From Enterobacteriaceae endosymbiont of Donacia simplex (GTDB taxonomy: Bacteria > Pseudomonadota > Gammaproteobacteria > Enterobacterales > Enterobacteriaceae): 64,000 bases of DNA. The notes below the pieces were generated by a model. It saw nothing but the letters and a program-made list of their open reading frames with translations. It did not search any database and was not told where the DNA came from. Shown one piece after another: positions 18,220 to 29,301 of this stretch; position 1 is the first letter of the stretch, and each line of letters opens with the position of its first letter. A program made the translations under genes and the position numbers. The stretch covers positions 63,981 to 127,980 of the forward strand of contig NZ_CP046192.1 in the NCBI RefSeq assembly GCF_012568645.1. Direction: 5' to 3'.

Positions 18220-19236
18220 ATGAAAAAATATCCTATACTATCATGTTATCCATGGTTAGATTATTTTTATAAAAAAATAATTTATCAGTTTTTAAATAAA
18301 AAAAATTATAAAGCTTATATTTTTTGTTCTTTAAATGGATTAGGTACAAGTACTTTAATTTTTTCTTTAATTAAATGGATTTTTTGTATAAATAAAAAAA
18401 AAATATATAGTTGTTCTAAATGTAAAAATTGTATTTTAATCGAAAAAAATATTCATCCTGATTTACATATTATTGAAAATAATAAAGAAAAAATTAGCAT
18501 TAGTATAGAATTAATTAGAAATATAACTAATATTATATATAAATCATCTTATAAGGATGATGGTAAAATTATATGGTTTCCAAATGCTAGTAAATTAAAT
18601 ATTTCATCTAGTAATGCTATCTTAAAAATTTTAGAAGAACCTATTAATAATACTTGGTTTTTTATACAATGTAAAAATAAAAATGATTTATCACCGACAA
18701 TATATAGTAGATGTCAATTTTGGTATATATATCCTCCAAATGAAAAAATAGGTATATTATGGTTAAAAAAAAAAATTAAAAATTATAAATTTTTTAAAAA
18801 AGAATCTATAAAAACTGCATTACGTATATGTAATAATGCACCAATTTATGCATATAAATTATTAAATAATATAATATGGGAAAAAAGAAGTATTTTGTAT
18901 AATATTTTAGTTTCTTCTTTAGAAGAAGATATTATGAATTTATTATCTATATTAAATAATAAAAATATTTTGTTATATTTAAATTGGATTTATTTAATTT
19001 TATTAGATGTTATTAAAATGCATTTAAATGTAGATAAAAAATTTTTTTATAATTTAGATCAAATATATTTTATACATAAAATATCTAATTTAATTTTAAT
19101 GGATAAAATCTTATTAATGACAAAAAAAATATTATTTTTTAATAATATTTTAATAAAAATTAATGCAATTAATCATGAACTAGTATTAATTAATTTATTA
19201 TTTTCTTTAGAAAAAATATATAAATATAATAAATAA
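18220..19236 (+). CDS. holB: DNA polymerase III subunit delta' HolB
   Basis: Clamp-loader subunit of the replicative polymerase. It has the four zinc-binding cysteines (Cys56, 65, 68, 71), the SRC motif in [13 protein letters not shown], and [13 protein letters not shown]. As in other delta' subunits the P-loop region ([10 protein letters not shown]) is degenerate. The C-terminal third is weakly conserved and very A+T-rich. Length 338 versus 334. The tatD gene that follows in E. coli is absent; ptsG is next. Confidence 0.94.
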   Translation: MKKYPILSCYPWLDYFYKKIIYQFLNKKNYKAYIFCSLNGLGTSTLIFSLIKWIFCINKKKIYSCSKCKNCILIEKNIHPDLHIIENNKEKISISIELIRNITNIIYKSSYKDDGKIIWFPNASKLNISSSNAILKILEEPINNTWFFIQCKNKNDLSPTIYSRCQFWYIYPPNEKIGILWLKKKIKNYKFFKKESIKTALRICNNAPIYAYKLLNNIIWEKRSILYNILVSSLEEDIMNLLSILNNKNILLYLNWIYLILLDVIKMHLNVDKKFFYNLDQIYFIHKISNLILMDKILLMTKKILFFNNILIKINAINHELVLINLLFSLEKIYKYNK

Positions 19237-19277
19237 TAATACTTATTAAATTTCATAATAAAATTAGGATATTTATA

Positions 19278-20735
19278 ATGTTTAATAATACATTCGCTAA
19301 TATGCAAAAAATAGGTAAATCTTTAATGTTACCAGTATCCGTTTTACCAATAGCAGGAATATTATTAGGTATAGGATCAGCTAATTTTTATTGGTTACCT
19401 CATATTGTTTCTAATATTATGGAAAAAACAGGTAGTTCTGTTTTTGCTAATATGCCATTAATATTTTCTATTGGAATTTCTCTAGGATTTACTCAAAATA
19501 ATGGTGTATCTGCATTGGCATCTGTTGTCTCTTATGGTATTTTAACAAAAACTATTGAAGTTATGATACCTATTTTATTAAATAATAACTTAACACAAGA
19601 AATGGTAATTCAAAAACATCTTGCAGATACAGGAGTATTAGGTGGTATTGTGTCTGGTTCAATTGCAGCATATATGTTTAATCGTTTCCATAATATAGAA
19701 TTAGTAGAATATCTTGGTTTTTTTTCTGGTAAACGTTTTATTCCTATTATTTCTGGATTAACATCAATCTTTATTGGTTTATTATTATCTTTTATATGGA
19801 TTCCTGTAGGAAAATTTATACAATCTTTTTCATATTGGGCTGCGTATCAAAATCCTATTTTTGCATTTAGTATTTATGGAATTATAGAAAGAACTTTATT
19901 ACCTTTTGGATTACATCATATTTGGAATGTTCCATTTCAAATGGAAATAGGTTCATTTATGAATATAGTTACTAAACAAATATATCATGGTGATATTGCT
20001 AGATATATAGCTGGAGATCCATCTGCAGGAAAATTGGCAGGAGGATTTTTATTTAAAATGTACGGATTACCTGGAGCAGCTTTTGCTATATGGCAAACAT
20101 CAAAAAAAGAAAATAAAAAAAAAATTGGTAGTTTAATGTTATCAGCTGCATTAACATCTTTTTTTACAGGAATTACAGAACCAATAGAATTTTCATTTAT
20201 GTATGTTGCACCATTATTATATATAATACATATTATTTTATCTGGTTTATCTTTTCCTATTTGTATAGTATTAGGAATGAGAAATGGAACAAGTTTTTCT
20301 CATGGGCTTATTGATTTTATTATTTTAAGTGGTAATGGTTCTAAAATATGGTTATTTCCAATAATAGGTTTTGTTTATTTAATTCTTTATTATTATATAT
20401 TTAAAATAATAATTATTAAATTAAATTTACAAACTCCTGGACGTGAAAAAATACAAAGTAGTATATATAAAGATAATTATATAACATCAAATTATATTAA
20501 AAAATTAGTTGAAGCTTTTGGAGGAGGAAATAATATTACTAATTTAGATGCATGTATTACCAGATTACGTATAAGTGTGATAAATATCAAAAAAGTTGAT
20601 ATAAAAGAATTAAAATTATTAGGAGCTTCTGCTGTTATTATCGCTGGAAATGGTGTTCAAGCTATATTTGGTACTAAATCTGATAATTTAAAAACAAAAA
20701 TGGATGATTTTATAAAAAAAAATAATTATAAATAA
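19278..20735 (+). CDS. ptsG: Glucose-specific PTS enzyme IICB (PtsG)
   Basis: Imports and phosphorylates glucose at the inner membrane. The EIIC domain (about 1-385) has the [20 protein letters not shown] start, many membrane segments and the [12 protein letters not shown] motif. A linker at about 386-405 (QTPGREK) leads to EIIB with the phosphorylated Cys426 in DACITRLR. Length 485 versus 477. It implies import of host glucose, which feeds the glycolytic genes gapA, pgk and fbaA in this window; general PTS proteins must be encoded elsewhere. Confidence 0.96.
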   Translation: MFNNTFANMQKIGKSLMLPVSVLPIAGILLGIGSANFYWLPHIVSNIMEKTGSSVFANMPLIFSIGISLGFTQNNGVSALASVVSYGILTKTIEVMIPILLNNNLTQEMVIQKHLADTGVLGGIVSGSIAAYMFNRFHNIELVEYLGFFSGKRFIPIISGLTSIFIGLLLSFIWIPVGKFIQSFSYWAAYQNPIFAFSIYGIIERTLLPFGLHHIWNVPFQMEIGSFMNIVTKQIYHGDIARYIAGDPSAGKLAGGFLFKMYGLPGAAFAIWQTSKKENKKKIGSLMLSAALTSFFTGITEPIEFSFMYVAPLLYIIHIILSGLSFPICIVLGMRNGTSFSHGLIDFIILSGNGSKIWLFPIIGFVYLILYYYIFKIIIIKLNLQTPGREKIQSSIYKDNYITSNYIKKLVEAFGGGNNITNLDACITRLRISVINIKKVDIKELKLLGASAVIIAGNGVQAIFGTKSDNLKTKMDDFIKKNNYK

Positions 20736-20748
20736 ATACAAAACTATT

Positions 20749-21099
20749 ATGAATAATAAAGAAAATATATTTCAACAAATTTTATCTAAAAAAATAATTA
20801 CTGATATTATTTATAAAGATGATTTAGTAACAGCTTTTAATGATATTAAACCTCAAAGTCCAATACATATTTTAATAATACCTAATATTTTTATAAAAAC
20901 ACTTAATGATGTTAATCACAATCATGAATTAATTTTAGGTAGAATGTTACTAGTTGCATCAAAAATAGCTAAAAAAAAACAGATTAATAAATCTGGATAT
21001 AGAATTGTTATTAATTGTAATAATCATGGAAATCAAACAATATTTTATTTACACATTCATTTATTAGGAGGAAGACAAGGTATAAAAATTTTTTTTTAA
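20749..21099 (+). CDS. hinT: HIT-family purine nucleoside phosphoramidase HinT
   Basis: Hydrolyses AMP-lysine-type phosphoramidates. The N-terminal DDLVTAFNDIKPQSPIHILIIPN block is typical. The HIT motif reads YLHIHLLGG: the nucleophilic and last His are kept while the first His is Tyr. The short C-terminal tail present in E. coli HinT is partly replaced (116 versus 119 residues). It follows ptsG closely, in the same order as E. coli with the intervening fhuE gone. Confidence 0.92.
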   Translation: MNNKENIFQQILSKKIITDIIYKDDLVTAFNDIKPQSPIHILIIPNIFIKTLNDVNHNHELILGRMLLVASKIAKKKQINKSGYRIVINCNNHGNQTIFYLHIHLLGGRQGIKIFF

Positions 21100-21118
21100 A
21101 TTTTAAACATATTTTTTA

Positions 21119-21148
21119 TTGCTATGTATTTAATAAAATACATAGCAA
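21119..21148. terminator. Perfect 13-bp hairpin between convergent hinT and gapA
   Basis: TTGCTATGTATTT (21119-21131) and AAATACATAGCAA (21136-21148) form an uninterrupted stem with the four-base loop AATA. It is the most perfect stem-loop in the window and sits between two convergent stops, so it probably ends both transcripts. A short T-rich run follows on the plus strand. Confidence 0.75.
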
Positions 21149-21163
21149 GATCATATTTTAATT

Positions 21164-22162
21164 TTATTTAAAAATATGTAGTATTAAATCTAATACTTTA
21201 GAAGAATATCCAGTTTCATTATCATACCAAGAAATTAACTTAAAAAAATTATTATTAATAGCTATACTTGCTTTTTTATCAAAAATAGATATTAATGTTG
21301 ATCCATTAAAATCACTTGATACAACATCATCTTTTGTATATCCAATAATATCTTTCATATAATTATGAGAAGCAAATTTAATTACTTCATAAATATCTGA
21401 TAATGTAGTTCTTTTTATAACTTTTACTGTAAAATCAACTACTGAAACATTAGCGATAGGTACTCTTAAAGATATTCCTGTTAATTTATTATTTAATTCT
21501 GGTAAAACAACTCCTACTGCTTTTGCAGCTCCAGTACTTGAAGGAATAATATTTTGATATGCACCTCTACCCCCTCTCCAATCCTTACTAGAAGGGCTAT
21601 CTACTGTTTTTTGTGTTGAAGTTACTGCATGTATAGTAGTCATAAGACCATTTTCGATATTATAATTATCATTAATAATTTTAGCTAAGGGAGCTAAACA
21701 ATTAGTAGTACATGAAGCATTAGAAATAATATCTTCTCCATTATAACTATTAAAATTTACTCCTCTTACAAACATAGGAATAGAATTATCTTTAGGAGGA
21801 GCTGTAATAATAACTTTTTTAGCTCCAGCAATAATATGTTTTTTTGCTAGTTCTTTTGTTAAAAAAATACCTGTAGATTCTACAACAACATCAATTTTTA
21901 AATCATTCCATTTTAACTTACTAGGATCTGATTCGGAAAAAATATGTATTATATTTTTATTTATAATAAAGCTATTATTATGAATTTTAATTTTTTTTTT
22001 AAAAGGACCATGTGTTGAATCATATTTTATCATATACGCCATATAATTTATTTCTAATAAATCATTAATAGCTATAATTTTAATTTTTGTATTTTTTTGA
22101 GCAGCACGAAAAAAAATACGTCCTATTCTTCCAAATCCATTAATAGCAACTCTAATAGACAT
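21164..22162 (-). CDS. gapA: Glyceraldehyde-3-phosphate dehydrogenase A
   Basis: NAD-dependent glycolytic dehydrogenase. Rossmann start [11 protein letters not shown], catalytic Cys151 ([14 protein letters not shown]), the His in [14 protein letters not shown] and the [11 protein letters not shown]-terminal block are present. Length 332 versus 331. It heads a leftward series gapA-sppA-xthA, reading right to left, in the order these genes have on the E. coli map at 39-40 min. Confidence 0.97.
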   Translation of the reverse strand: MSIRVAINGFGRIGRIFFRAAQKNTKIKIIAINDLLEINYMAYMIKYDSTHGPFKKKIKIHNNSFIINKNIIHIFSESDPSKLKWNDLKIDVVVESTGIFLTKELAKKHIIAGAKKVIITAPPKDNSIPMFVRGVNFNSYNGEDIISNASCTTNCLAPLAKIINDNYNIENGLMTTIHAVTSTQKTVDSPSSKDWRGGRGAYQNIIPSSTGAAKAVGVVLPELNNKLTGISLRVPIANVSVVDFTVKVIKRTTLSDIYEVIKFASHNYMKDIIGYTKDDVVSSDFNGSTLISIFDKKASIAINNNFFKLISWYDNETGYSSKVLDLILHIFK

Positions 22163-22230
22163 ATAATTATCTCCTATTTACTAATACAAAAAAATTATTT
22201 AAAATAAAATTTTTTAATTTATTTATAAAT

Positions 22231-24027
22231 TTATACAACATATAAAGAATATATTTTTTGAGAATTTAAAGATTCTTCATTATTAAAAATGGTATTCATA
22301 TAATTTTGCATTAAATTGAATAAAATAAATCTATTTGAATTCATTAAAAGATCTAATATAGAAAAAGTATTCGTATCTTCCCATTGTAGGTTTATTCTTT
22401 TGATTTTAGTTAATTGTGAAATTTTCATCATTGCACTATCAAAATCACCTATATCATCAATTAAACCATATTTTTTAGCATCTTTACCTAAAAAAATCAT
22501 ACCATTAGCTAATTTTTTAACTTGTTCAATAGATAAATGTCTTTGTTTAGAAATTAAATTAATAAATTTGTCATAACCATTTTTTATATTTAATTCTATT
22601 ATTTTCTTTTCTATAGGAGATAATTTTTCATTTAGTGCAAGATTAAATCTTTCTGATATACTAACACCATCCCTATTAATACCAATTAAATTTAAAATAT
22701 TATTAAAATTATTTACAACACCAAAAATACCAATAGAACCAGTTAAACTAACTGGATCAGCAATTATAAAATCAGCTATTGTGGAAATCCAATATGCTCC
22801 TGATGCAGCTACTTTACCCATTATAACTACTATTGGTTTATGTACTTTTTTTAATAAAGCTAATTCATTATAAATTGCTTGTGATGCTATGATATCTCCT
22901 CCTGGACTATTTATTTTTAATATTAATCCTTTAATTTGTGGATTTTTATAAACTTGATGTATTGCTTTTATAATAATGTCACTTCCATTATCACCATATG
23001 TTATAAGTCCATCTATTTTTATAACTGAAATATTACCATTATTTGGAGGGATACCATCATCTATATAAAATTTTATATAATCATTGATATTAATTTTATT
23101 ATATGTATTTTTATTTTTATCCAAACCAAAATTTTGAATCATCTCTTCTTCAAAATCATTATGATCCGATATTTTATCTACTAATTTATTTTTTAATGCA
23201 AATTTAGTTAAATCACCATGAGATTCTTCTAAAGAAATTAAAAAATTTTGATCTGTAGGAAAAATTTCTTCTTTAGTTAATTTTCTATTAATTGAGACAG
23301 TGGTTAAATAATCATCCCATAAATTATTAATTAACTTATTCATAACAACTTTATTACAATTAGACATGTTGTTTCTGAAAAAAGGTTCTACAGCAGATTT
23401 ATATTTTCCTACTCTAAATATATGAGTTTCTATTTTTAGATTTTGCAAAAATTTTTTATAAAAATTTTTTTTAATATTGAAACCATATAATTTTACACTA
23501 CCATATGGTAATAAAAAAATTTTATTAGCAAAACTAGCTAAATAATATTGATTATGATGATATATATCTGAAATTGCATATATCTTTTTTCCAGTTTTTT
23601 TAAACTCATTTAAATATTTACCTATATATCTTAAAGATGGCATATCATCAATATTTAAATTATTAAGTTTTAGTATAATTCCATTTATATTTTTATCTTG
23701 TTTTGCATAATTTATAGCATAAGCTATATTTATAGTAGCATCATATCTTTTTTTATTTATAAACTTATCAAATAATTTGAATATTAAATTTTTTTTATAA
23801 AAAGGTTCATTATTAAAATTTTCATCAAAATTAATTTCTAATACTTGATGATTCTTTTTTAATATTCTATTATCTATATTGTTTTTATGATGAATATTAT
23901 ATATGTAATAACATAATAAAGATATTAATAATATAAAAATAATATTCATTATTAATGTTCTAGTAAAATTAATTAAGGACCATACATAACAACAAAAAAA
24001 TTTTACTAAATTCAATAACTTAATCAT
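22231..24027 (-). CDS. sppA: Signal peptide peptidase, protease IV
   Basis: Membrane-bound serine protease that degrades cleaved signal peptides. An N-terminal membrane anchor (about 25-45) is followed by two ClpP-like halves. The catalytic Lys is in FRVGKYKSAVEPF and the Ser in GKVAASGAYWIS. Length 598 versus 618. The retention of both halves and both catalytic residues argues for function. Its substrates would come from the remaining Sec-exported proteins such as DacA. Confidence 0.95.
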   Translation of the reverse strand: MIKLLNLVKFFCCYVWSLINFTRTLIMNIIFILLISLLCYYIYNIHHKNNIDNRILKKNHQVLEINFDENFNNEPFYKKNLIFKLFDKFINKKRYDATINIAYAINYAKQDKNINGIILKLNNLNIDDMPSLRYIGKYLNEFKKTGKKIYAISDIYHHNQYYLASFANKIFLLPYGSVKLYGFNIKKNFYKKFLQNLKIETHIFRVGKYKSAVEPFFRNNMSNCNKVVMNKLINNLWDDYLTTVSINRKLTKEEIFPTDQNFLISLEESHGDLTKFALKNKLVDKISDHNDFEEEMIQNFGLDKNKNTYNKININDYIKFYIDDGIPPNNGNISVIKIDGLITYGDNGSDIIIKAIHQVYKNPQIKGLILKINSPGGDIIASQAIYNELALLKKVHKPIVVIMGKVAASGAYWISTIADFIIADPVSLTGSIGIFGVVNNFNNILNLIGINRDGVSISERFNLALNEKLSPIEKKIIELNIKNGYDKFINLISKQRHLSIEQVKKLANGMIFLGKDAKKYGLIDDIGDFDSAMMKISQLTKIKRINLQWEDTNTFSILDLLMNSNRFILFNLMQNYMNTIFNNEESLNSQKIYSLYVV

Positions 24028-24059
24028 TTTTCACCTATTTTTTTTTAAACAAAAATTTA

Positions 24060-24866
24060 TTAAATATTTTTAAATTTTACCCAAATAGGAGCGTGATCTG
24101 AAGGTCTAATTAAATTACGAATAGAATATTCTATATCTGAATTAAAATAATATTTTATTAATGAATGAGTAATTAAAATATTATCAATTCTTAAACCTTT
24201 ATTCATAAGAAATCCTTTCGACCTATAATCAAACCAAGAAAATTTATTATTTATTAAAGGATTCATTAATCTCCAAATATCAAATAAACCCCAATTAAGT
24301 AATTTATTAATATAAAATCTTTCTTTTGGTAAGAAAGAACATTTTCCTTGCTTTAGCCATCTTTTACGATTTTTTTCTCCTATGCCAATATCAAAATCAG
24401 AAATACTAATATTAGTATCTCCCATAATTATAATGTGATTTTTAGGATTTAGATTTTTTTTAATATAAAAATATAAACTTTTAAAAAAGTTAATTTTATA
24501 ATGAAATTTTATATTATTATTTTGATTATCTCCTTGCGGACAATAACAATTTATAATTTTTATATTACCAATAGAACTATTTAAATCAATCATTATTAAT
24601 CTTTTTTGATTTTTAAAATTTTTTAAAAAATTTTTTTCGATATGAAAAGGTATTTTTTTACTTAATAAAGCTACTCCATAATATTTTGATTGTCCACATA
24701 TATAAACATTATATCCTAACTTATGTATTTTTTCTTTAGGAAAATTTTCATTATTTACTTTTATTTCTTGTAGTCCGATTATATCAGGTTTATATATTTT
24801 TATAATTAATTTTAATTGATGTATATGTGCTCTTACACCATTAATATTAAATGAAAAAATTTTCAT
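24060..24866 (-). CDS. xthA: Exodeoxyribonuclease III
   Basis: AP endonuclease and 3'-5' exonuclease of base-excision repair. It has exactly the E. coli length (268). Motifs: FSFNINGVRA, LQEIKV (catalytic Glu), MGDTNIS (Asp/Asn), SWFDYRSKGF and PSDHAPIW (catalytic Asp-His). Retention is notable because DNA repair is often stripped in reduced genomes, and here it is joined by DnaQ and RNase HI. Confidence 0.97.
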   Translation of the reverse strand: MKIFSFNINGVRAHIHQLKLIIKIYKPDIIGLQEIKVNNENFPKEKIHKLGYNVYICGQSKYYGVALLSKKIPFHIEKNFLKNFKNQKRLIMIDLNSSIGNIKIINCYCPQGDNQNNNIKFHYKINFFKSLYFYIKKNLNPKNHIIIMGDTNISISDFDIGIGEKNRKRWLKQGKCSFLPKERFYINKLLNWGLFDIWRLMNPLINNKFSWFDYRSKGFLMNKGLRIDNILITHSLIKYYFNSDIEYSIRNLIRPSDHAPIWVKFKNI

Positions 24867-24930
24867 AAAATTTAAATTTTAATTAAAATAACAATATTTT
24901 ATTATAAAATAAGGATTTATAAAATTTTTT

Positions 24931-26403
24931 TTATAAAATAAATTTAAATAAAAAAAATAGTTTTTCTATTATTTTTTTCCAATATGGTCTTTTTATCCAT
25001 AAATTATATTTTAATTTTTGCGATTTTAAAATATATTTATTTTGTAAACATAAAAGTGATTTATTAAAAATAATATCATCTATAATTAAATTAATTTCAA
25101 AATTTAAATAAATACTTCTTATATCCAAATTTACAGTACCTATAAAACTAATTTTTTTATCTATGATAATACTTTTTGTATGTAGAAAACCTTTTTTTAA
25201 TTGATAAATTTTTACTCCTGATTTTAATAATTTATAAAAAAGAAATTTACTTGCCCAATAAATAAAAATTGAATCATTATACTTAGAAATAATAATTTTT
25301 ACATTTACTCCTCTTTCAGAGGCAATACAAATAGCAGATAATAAATTATTACTTGGTATTAAATAAGGAGTTGTAATAATTAAACTTTTTTTAGATAAAA
25401 ATATCGCTGTAATTAAAGAATTATATATTATTTTTTTAGATAATTGTAATCCTGAAAATACTACTTGTATTCTATTTATATCATTTTTATTTTTATTTTT
25501 ATATTTAACTAAATTATTTTTTAATTGATTAATGGATAAAATATATTTTCCTGTTTCAATCTCCCAATCATATGAATAAATAATACTTATTGTATTGACA
25601 ATAGGTCCTGTTATACGTACCATTAAATCAATGTATTTTATTACTTTAATATTTTTTTTTAAACATGTTGAATCAATCATATTCATACTACCAACATAAG
25701 CTATTTTATTATCAATTAATATTATTTTTTTATGTTGTCTTAAATCGATACGAGAAAGAAAACAATTAAAAATTGTAATTTTTAATGATTTAATAATATA
25801 AATACCAACTTGGATCATAAGTTGATACCAATAACTATAAAAAAATTTTTTACTTCCAATATAATCTAACATAATATAACATTTTACACCTCTTTTAGCT
25901 GCTAATATAATATATTTTGCAATTTTATTTACTAATCCTTCAGGAATCCAGATATAAAATACAATATGTATACTATGTTTTGCTAACTTTATATCTTTAA
26001 TTAAAGATGTAAACAATTTTAATGATGATTCTAATAATTTTATAGAATTATTAGTCATACTAGATAAATTTTGTTTATTTTCACATAAGAGAAATAATGT
26101 TTGTATTTTTTTATTTATATAGATATTTTTCGTATATAATCCATAATATTCTTGTAATTTTTTTAACAAAATACTATAATGAGACCATATTTTCTTCGCT
26201 TTTTCAGATTTATACTGTGTTTTTGCATAGATTTCACCAAAAATAAAATAAATGATAATTCCTATTTTAGGAAAAATATACAGAATAAGGTACCATAGTA
26301 CATAAGATTTTATATCTTTATGTTTAAGAAAAATTCTAATTATAATATAAATTTTTATTATAATATTAATATTTAATAAAATTAAATTTAAAAAATTAAT
26401 CAT
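24931..26403 (-). CDS. clsA: Cardiolipin synthase A
   Basis: Condenses two phosphatidylglycerols to cardiolipin at the inner membrane. Two N-terminal membrane segments are followed by two phospholipase-D motifs, HKKIILIDNK and HTKSIIIDKK. The C-terminal WIKRPYWKKIIEKLFF block matches E. coli ClsA. Length 490 versus 486. Its presence means anionic phospholipid is still made or remodelled, which contrasts with the absence of plsX from its usual locus. Confidence 0.95.
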   Translation of the reverse strand: MINFLNLILLNINIIIKIYIIIRIFLKHKDIKSYVLWYLILYIFPKIGIIIYFIFGEIYAKTQYKSEKAKKIWSHYSILLKKLQEYYGLYTKNIYINKKIQTLFLLCENKQNLSSMTNNSIKLLESSLKLFTSLIKDIKLAKHSIHIVFYIWIPEGLVNKIAKYIILAAKRGVKCYIMLDYIGSKKFFYSYWYQLMIQVGIYIIKSLKITIFNCFLSRIDLRQHKKIILIDNKIAYVGSMNMIDSTCLKKNIKVIKYIDLMVRITGPIVNTISIIYSYDWEIETGKYILSINQLKNNLVKYKNKNKNDINRIQVVFSGLQLSKKIIYNSLITAIFLSKKSLIITTPYLIPSNNLLSAICIASERGVNVKIIISKYNDSIFIYWASKFLFYKLLKSGVKIYQLKKGFLHTKSIIIDKKISFIGTVNLDIRSIYLNFEINLIIDDIIFNKSLLCLQNKYILKSQKLKYNLWIKRPYWKKIIEKLFFLFKFIL

Positions 26404-26462
26404 ACTAATTAAATATAATATTTTAAAAATATAAATTTTATTTATTTTAAAATATTAAAATT

Positions 26463-27512
26463 TTAAATTTTGAAAAGAAAATGAATAATATCACCATCTT
26501 GTATTATATAATTTTTACCTTCTATTTTCATTTTACCGAATAATTTTGCTTTTATTTTACTTTTATAAAGAATAAAATCTTTATAATGAATTATTTGTGC
26601 TCTGATAAAACCTTTTTGAATATCACTATGAATTTTTTTAGCAGCTAAAAATGTTGTTGTGCCTTTTGAAATACTCCATGATCTTGTTTCTTTGATCCCA
26701 ACTGTATAAAAAGTATGTAAATTTAATAACTTAAAACTACAAATTATTATTTTTTTTAAATCATAATTATCATTTATTGATAATAATTTTTGTTTTTTGT
26801 AAAGATTTTTAATAGATATTTTTAAAATTAAGTAATTTTGATTAAGAATATTTATTTCTTCTGAAAAAAAATAATCTTTAGTATAAAGATTATTTTTGTC
26901 TATATTAGCAATAATAATTATTGGTTTAATTGTTAATAATTTTAAATTGTTTAAAAATTTTATTTCTTCTACATTTAACTTTAATAAATTTAATAATTTA
27001 CCTTTTTTTAAATGAATTAAACAAATTTTAAATAAATATTCCCATTGATTGAAATATTTTTTATTATTTTTTTGAGAAATATTATGTTGTAATTTATATA
27101 ATAAATTTATATCAAATTGAATAATTTCATTATTTATAATATAAACATCTTTTAATGGATTATATGATAAATTTAATATATTTTCATTTTTGAAACAACG
27201 TACTACATGAATTATAGCATTAACTTCCGATATATTATGTAAAAATTGATTTCCTAACCCTTCTCCTTTTGAAGCTCCTTTTATTAAACCAGCAATATCT
27301 ACAAAAGTTACTGTTGATTGTATAGTTTTTTTAGATTTTACAATTTTAGATAAATAAAATAATCTATCATCAGGAACACTTACTATACTAGTATTTGGTT
27401 TTATTGTACAAAAAGGATAATTTAATGCATCTACATTAGATTTAGTTAATGCATTAAATAATGTTGATTTTCCCACATTTGGTAAACCTATAATACCACA
27501 TTTTAATTCCAT
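26463..27512 (-). CDS. ychF: Ribosome-binding ATPase YchF (OLA1 family)
   Basis: Obg-related P-loop ATPase that binds ribosomes. G1 GLPNVGKST, G3 FVDIAGLIKGASKGEGLGNQFL, and the C-terminal TGS-like domain (KGFIRAQIIHYKDF and GKNYIIQDGDIIHFLF) are conserved. The fourth nucleotide motif, NVNE in E. coli, reads NIDK here, which may alter nucleotide preference. The coiled-coil middle is shortened; length 349 versus 363. pth lies 13 bases upstream in the same transcript, the conserved ychF-pth pair. Confidence 0.95.
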   Translation of the reverse strand: MELKCGIIGLPNVGKSTLFNALTKSNVDALNYPFCTIKPNTSIVSVPDDRLFYLSKIVKSKKTIQSTVTFVDIAGLIKGASKGEGLGNQFLHNISEVNAIIHVVRCFKNENILNLSYNPLKDVYIINNEIIQFDINLLYKLQHNISQKNNKKYFNQWEYLFKICLIHLKKGKLLNLLKLNVEEIKFLNNLKLLTIKPIIIIANIDKNNLYTKDYFFSEEINILNQNYLILKISIKNLYKKQKLLSINDNYDLKKIIICSFKLLNLHTFYTVGIKETRSWSISKGTTTFLAAKKIHSDIQKGFIRAQIIHYKDFILYKSKIKAKLFGKMKIEGKNYIIQDGDIIHFLFKI

Positions 27513-27525
27513 TATATTATCCTTA

Positions 27526-28110
27526 TTATTTTTTAGAATGTAAATAATTAATTGCTGTATTATAATTACTTGTTTTAATTAATATTAATAAAGCTTTTAT
27601 ACTTTTTTTAATTGCAAAATTGATATTTTTTTGTTCAATATTAGTCGGGTAATTTAATACAAAATTATTTACTTGCATTTTATTTCCTGGGTGACCTATA
27701 CCTATTCTTAATCTATAAAATAATGTATCATTAAAAAATTTAATAACACTATTAATTCCATTATGACCACCACTACTCCCTCCATATTTAAATTTTATAA
27801 TTCCAGGTAAATAATCTAATTCATCATGAATAATTAAAATGTTTTTTAAAAAAATTTTATAAAATTTAGATACAATAAATATTGATTTTCCTGAATTATT
27901 CATAAACGAATTAGGTATTAATAAAATTATTTTTTTATTAAAAATATTAAGATAACCAATATATTCATTTAATTTTTTTATTTTTTCAAATTTTATATTA
28001 AATTTATTAGATAATTTTAAAACATAATTAGAACCTATATTATGACGAGTTTTAATAAATTTATTATTAAAATTATTACCTAATCCTACTATCATTTTAA
28101 TATTATTCAA
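27526..28110 (-). CDS. pth: Peptidyl-tRNA hydrolase
   Basis: Recycles tRNA from drop-off peptidyl-tRNA. Motifs: VGLGNN start, catalytic His in KTRHNIGSNYV, FMNNSGKS, HDELDYLPGIIKFKYGGSSGGHNG and RLRIGIGHP. Length 194, identical to E. coli. It sits between prs (upstream) and ychF (downstream) on the reverse strand, as on the E. coli map with ychH gone. Confidence 0.96.
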   Translation of the reverse strand: MNNIKMIVGLGNNFNNKFIKTRHNIGSNYVLKLSNKFNIKFEKIKKLNEYIGYLNIFNKKIILLIPNSFMNNSGKSIFIVSKFYKIFLKNILIIHDELDYLPGIIKFKYGGSSGGHNGINSVIKFFNDTLFYRLRIGIGHPGNKMQVNNFVLNYPTNIEQKNINFAIKKSIKALLILIKTSNYNTAINYLHSKK

Positions 28111-28133
28111 GTTATTACCTTATTAAGTATAAT

Positions 28134-29081
28134 TTATTTAAACATTATAGAAATTGATTCTTCATTACTGATTCTTCTTATAGCTTCTGCAAGCATATAA
28201 GACAAAGTTAATACTCTAACATTATTTAATTTTTTTATCTTTTTTGTTAATGGGATACTGTCACAGACAATAATTTCATCTATTACAGAATTATAAATAT
28301 TTTTAATTGCATCTCCAGAAAAAATAGCATGAGTAACATAAGCAAAAACTTTTGTAGCTCCATGATTTTTTAATGCTTTTGCAGCCTGACATAATGTTCC
28401 TGCTGTATCAATAATATCATCTATTAAAATACAATCTCTTTGATTAACATCTCCAATAATATGCATAATTTCACTACTATTAACATTAGGTCTTCTTTTA
28501 TCTATTATAGCCATATCTGTACCATTAAATAATTGTTTTGCTATAGATCTTGCCCTTATTACACCTCCAATATCAGGTGAAACTATAATAGGATTATTAT
28601 ATGTATTTTTTGATATATCTCTTAAAAAAATAGAACTTGCAAAAACATTATCAACAGGAACATTAAAAAATCCTTGAATTTGTTCTGCATGTAAATCTAC
28701 TGTTAATATCCGATTAATACCTACTCGAGATAAAAAATCAGCTATTACTTTTGCAGTAATAGGCACTCTTGCAGAACGTATTCTTCTGTCTTGTCTAGCA
28801 TAACCAAAATAAGGAATAACTGCAGTTATTCTTCCTGCGGAAGCTCTTTTAAAAGCATCAATCATTATAATTAATTCAATTAAATTATCATTTGTAGGAT
28901 TACAAGTAGATTGAATAATAAAAACATCACTTCCTCTTATATTTTCATTTATTTTTACAGATATTTCTCCATCACTAAATTTACCTACAAATATTTTTCC
29001 TAAATTAATATATAAGTGATTAGCAATTTTTGTTGCTAATTTAGGAATAGCGTTTCCAGAAAATAATTTCATATTAGTCAT
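28134..29081 (-). CDS. prs: Ribose-phosphate pyrophosphokinase
   Basis: Makes PRPP, the substrate for HisG as well as for nucleotide synthesis. The ATG at 29081 gives 315 residues, the exact E. coli length, with the matching [10 protein letters not shown] start and an AAGGAATTTT ribosome site; a further upstream start at 29117 would add 12 residues without support. Motifs: [10 protein letters not shown], the [11 protein letters not shown] metal-binding stretch, and [13 protein letters not shown] loop. The ispE and lolB genes that follow prs in E. coli are missing. Confidence 0.97.
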   Translation of the reverse strand: MTNMKLFSGNAIPKLATKIANHLYINLGKIFVGKFSDGEISVKINENIRGSDVFIIQSTCNPTNDNLIELIIMIDAFKRASAGRITAVIPYFGYARQDRRIRSARVPITAKVIADFLSRVGINRILTVDLHAEQIQGFFNVPVDNVFASSIFLRDISKNTYNNPIIVSPDIGGVIRARSIAKQLFNGTDMAIIDKRRPNVNSSEIMHIIGDVNQRDCILIDDIIDTAGTLCQAAKALKNHGATKVFAYVTHAIFSGDAIKNIYNSVIDEIIVCDSIPLTKKIKKLNNVRVLTLSYMLAEAIRRISNEESISIMFK

Positions 29082-29301
29082 AAAATTCCTTATAATTATA
29101 TTTGTAATTATACTCAAAATATATATATTTAAAATATTTAAAAATTAATAAAATTTAATAATTTATATAAAATATTATAATATATTATTATGCAATGTTA
29201 ATATTATCGTTAATAAGAATATTATTCTTACATAACAATATTATTATGTTTATAATAAGAAATATTTTATTTATAAATTTTTAAATATTAAAATCATAAT
29301 T

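Noticed and set aside
29082..29117. 12-residue N-terminal extension of Prs
   Set aside because: The ATG at 29081 has a good ribosome site and yields exactly the E. coli length and start.
29214..29230. 17-base palindrome between prs and prfA as an operator
   Set aside because: It is composed almost only of A and T apart from one G-C pair, and such palindromes are common by chance here.
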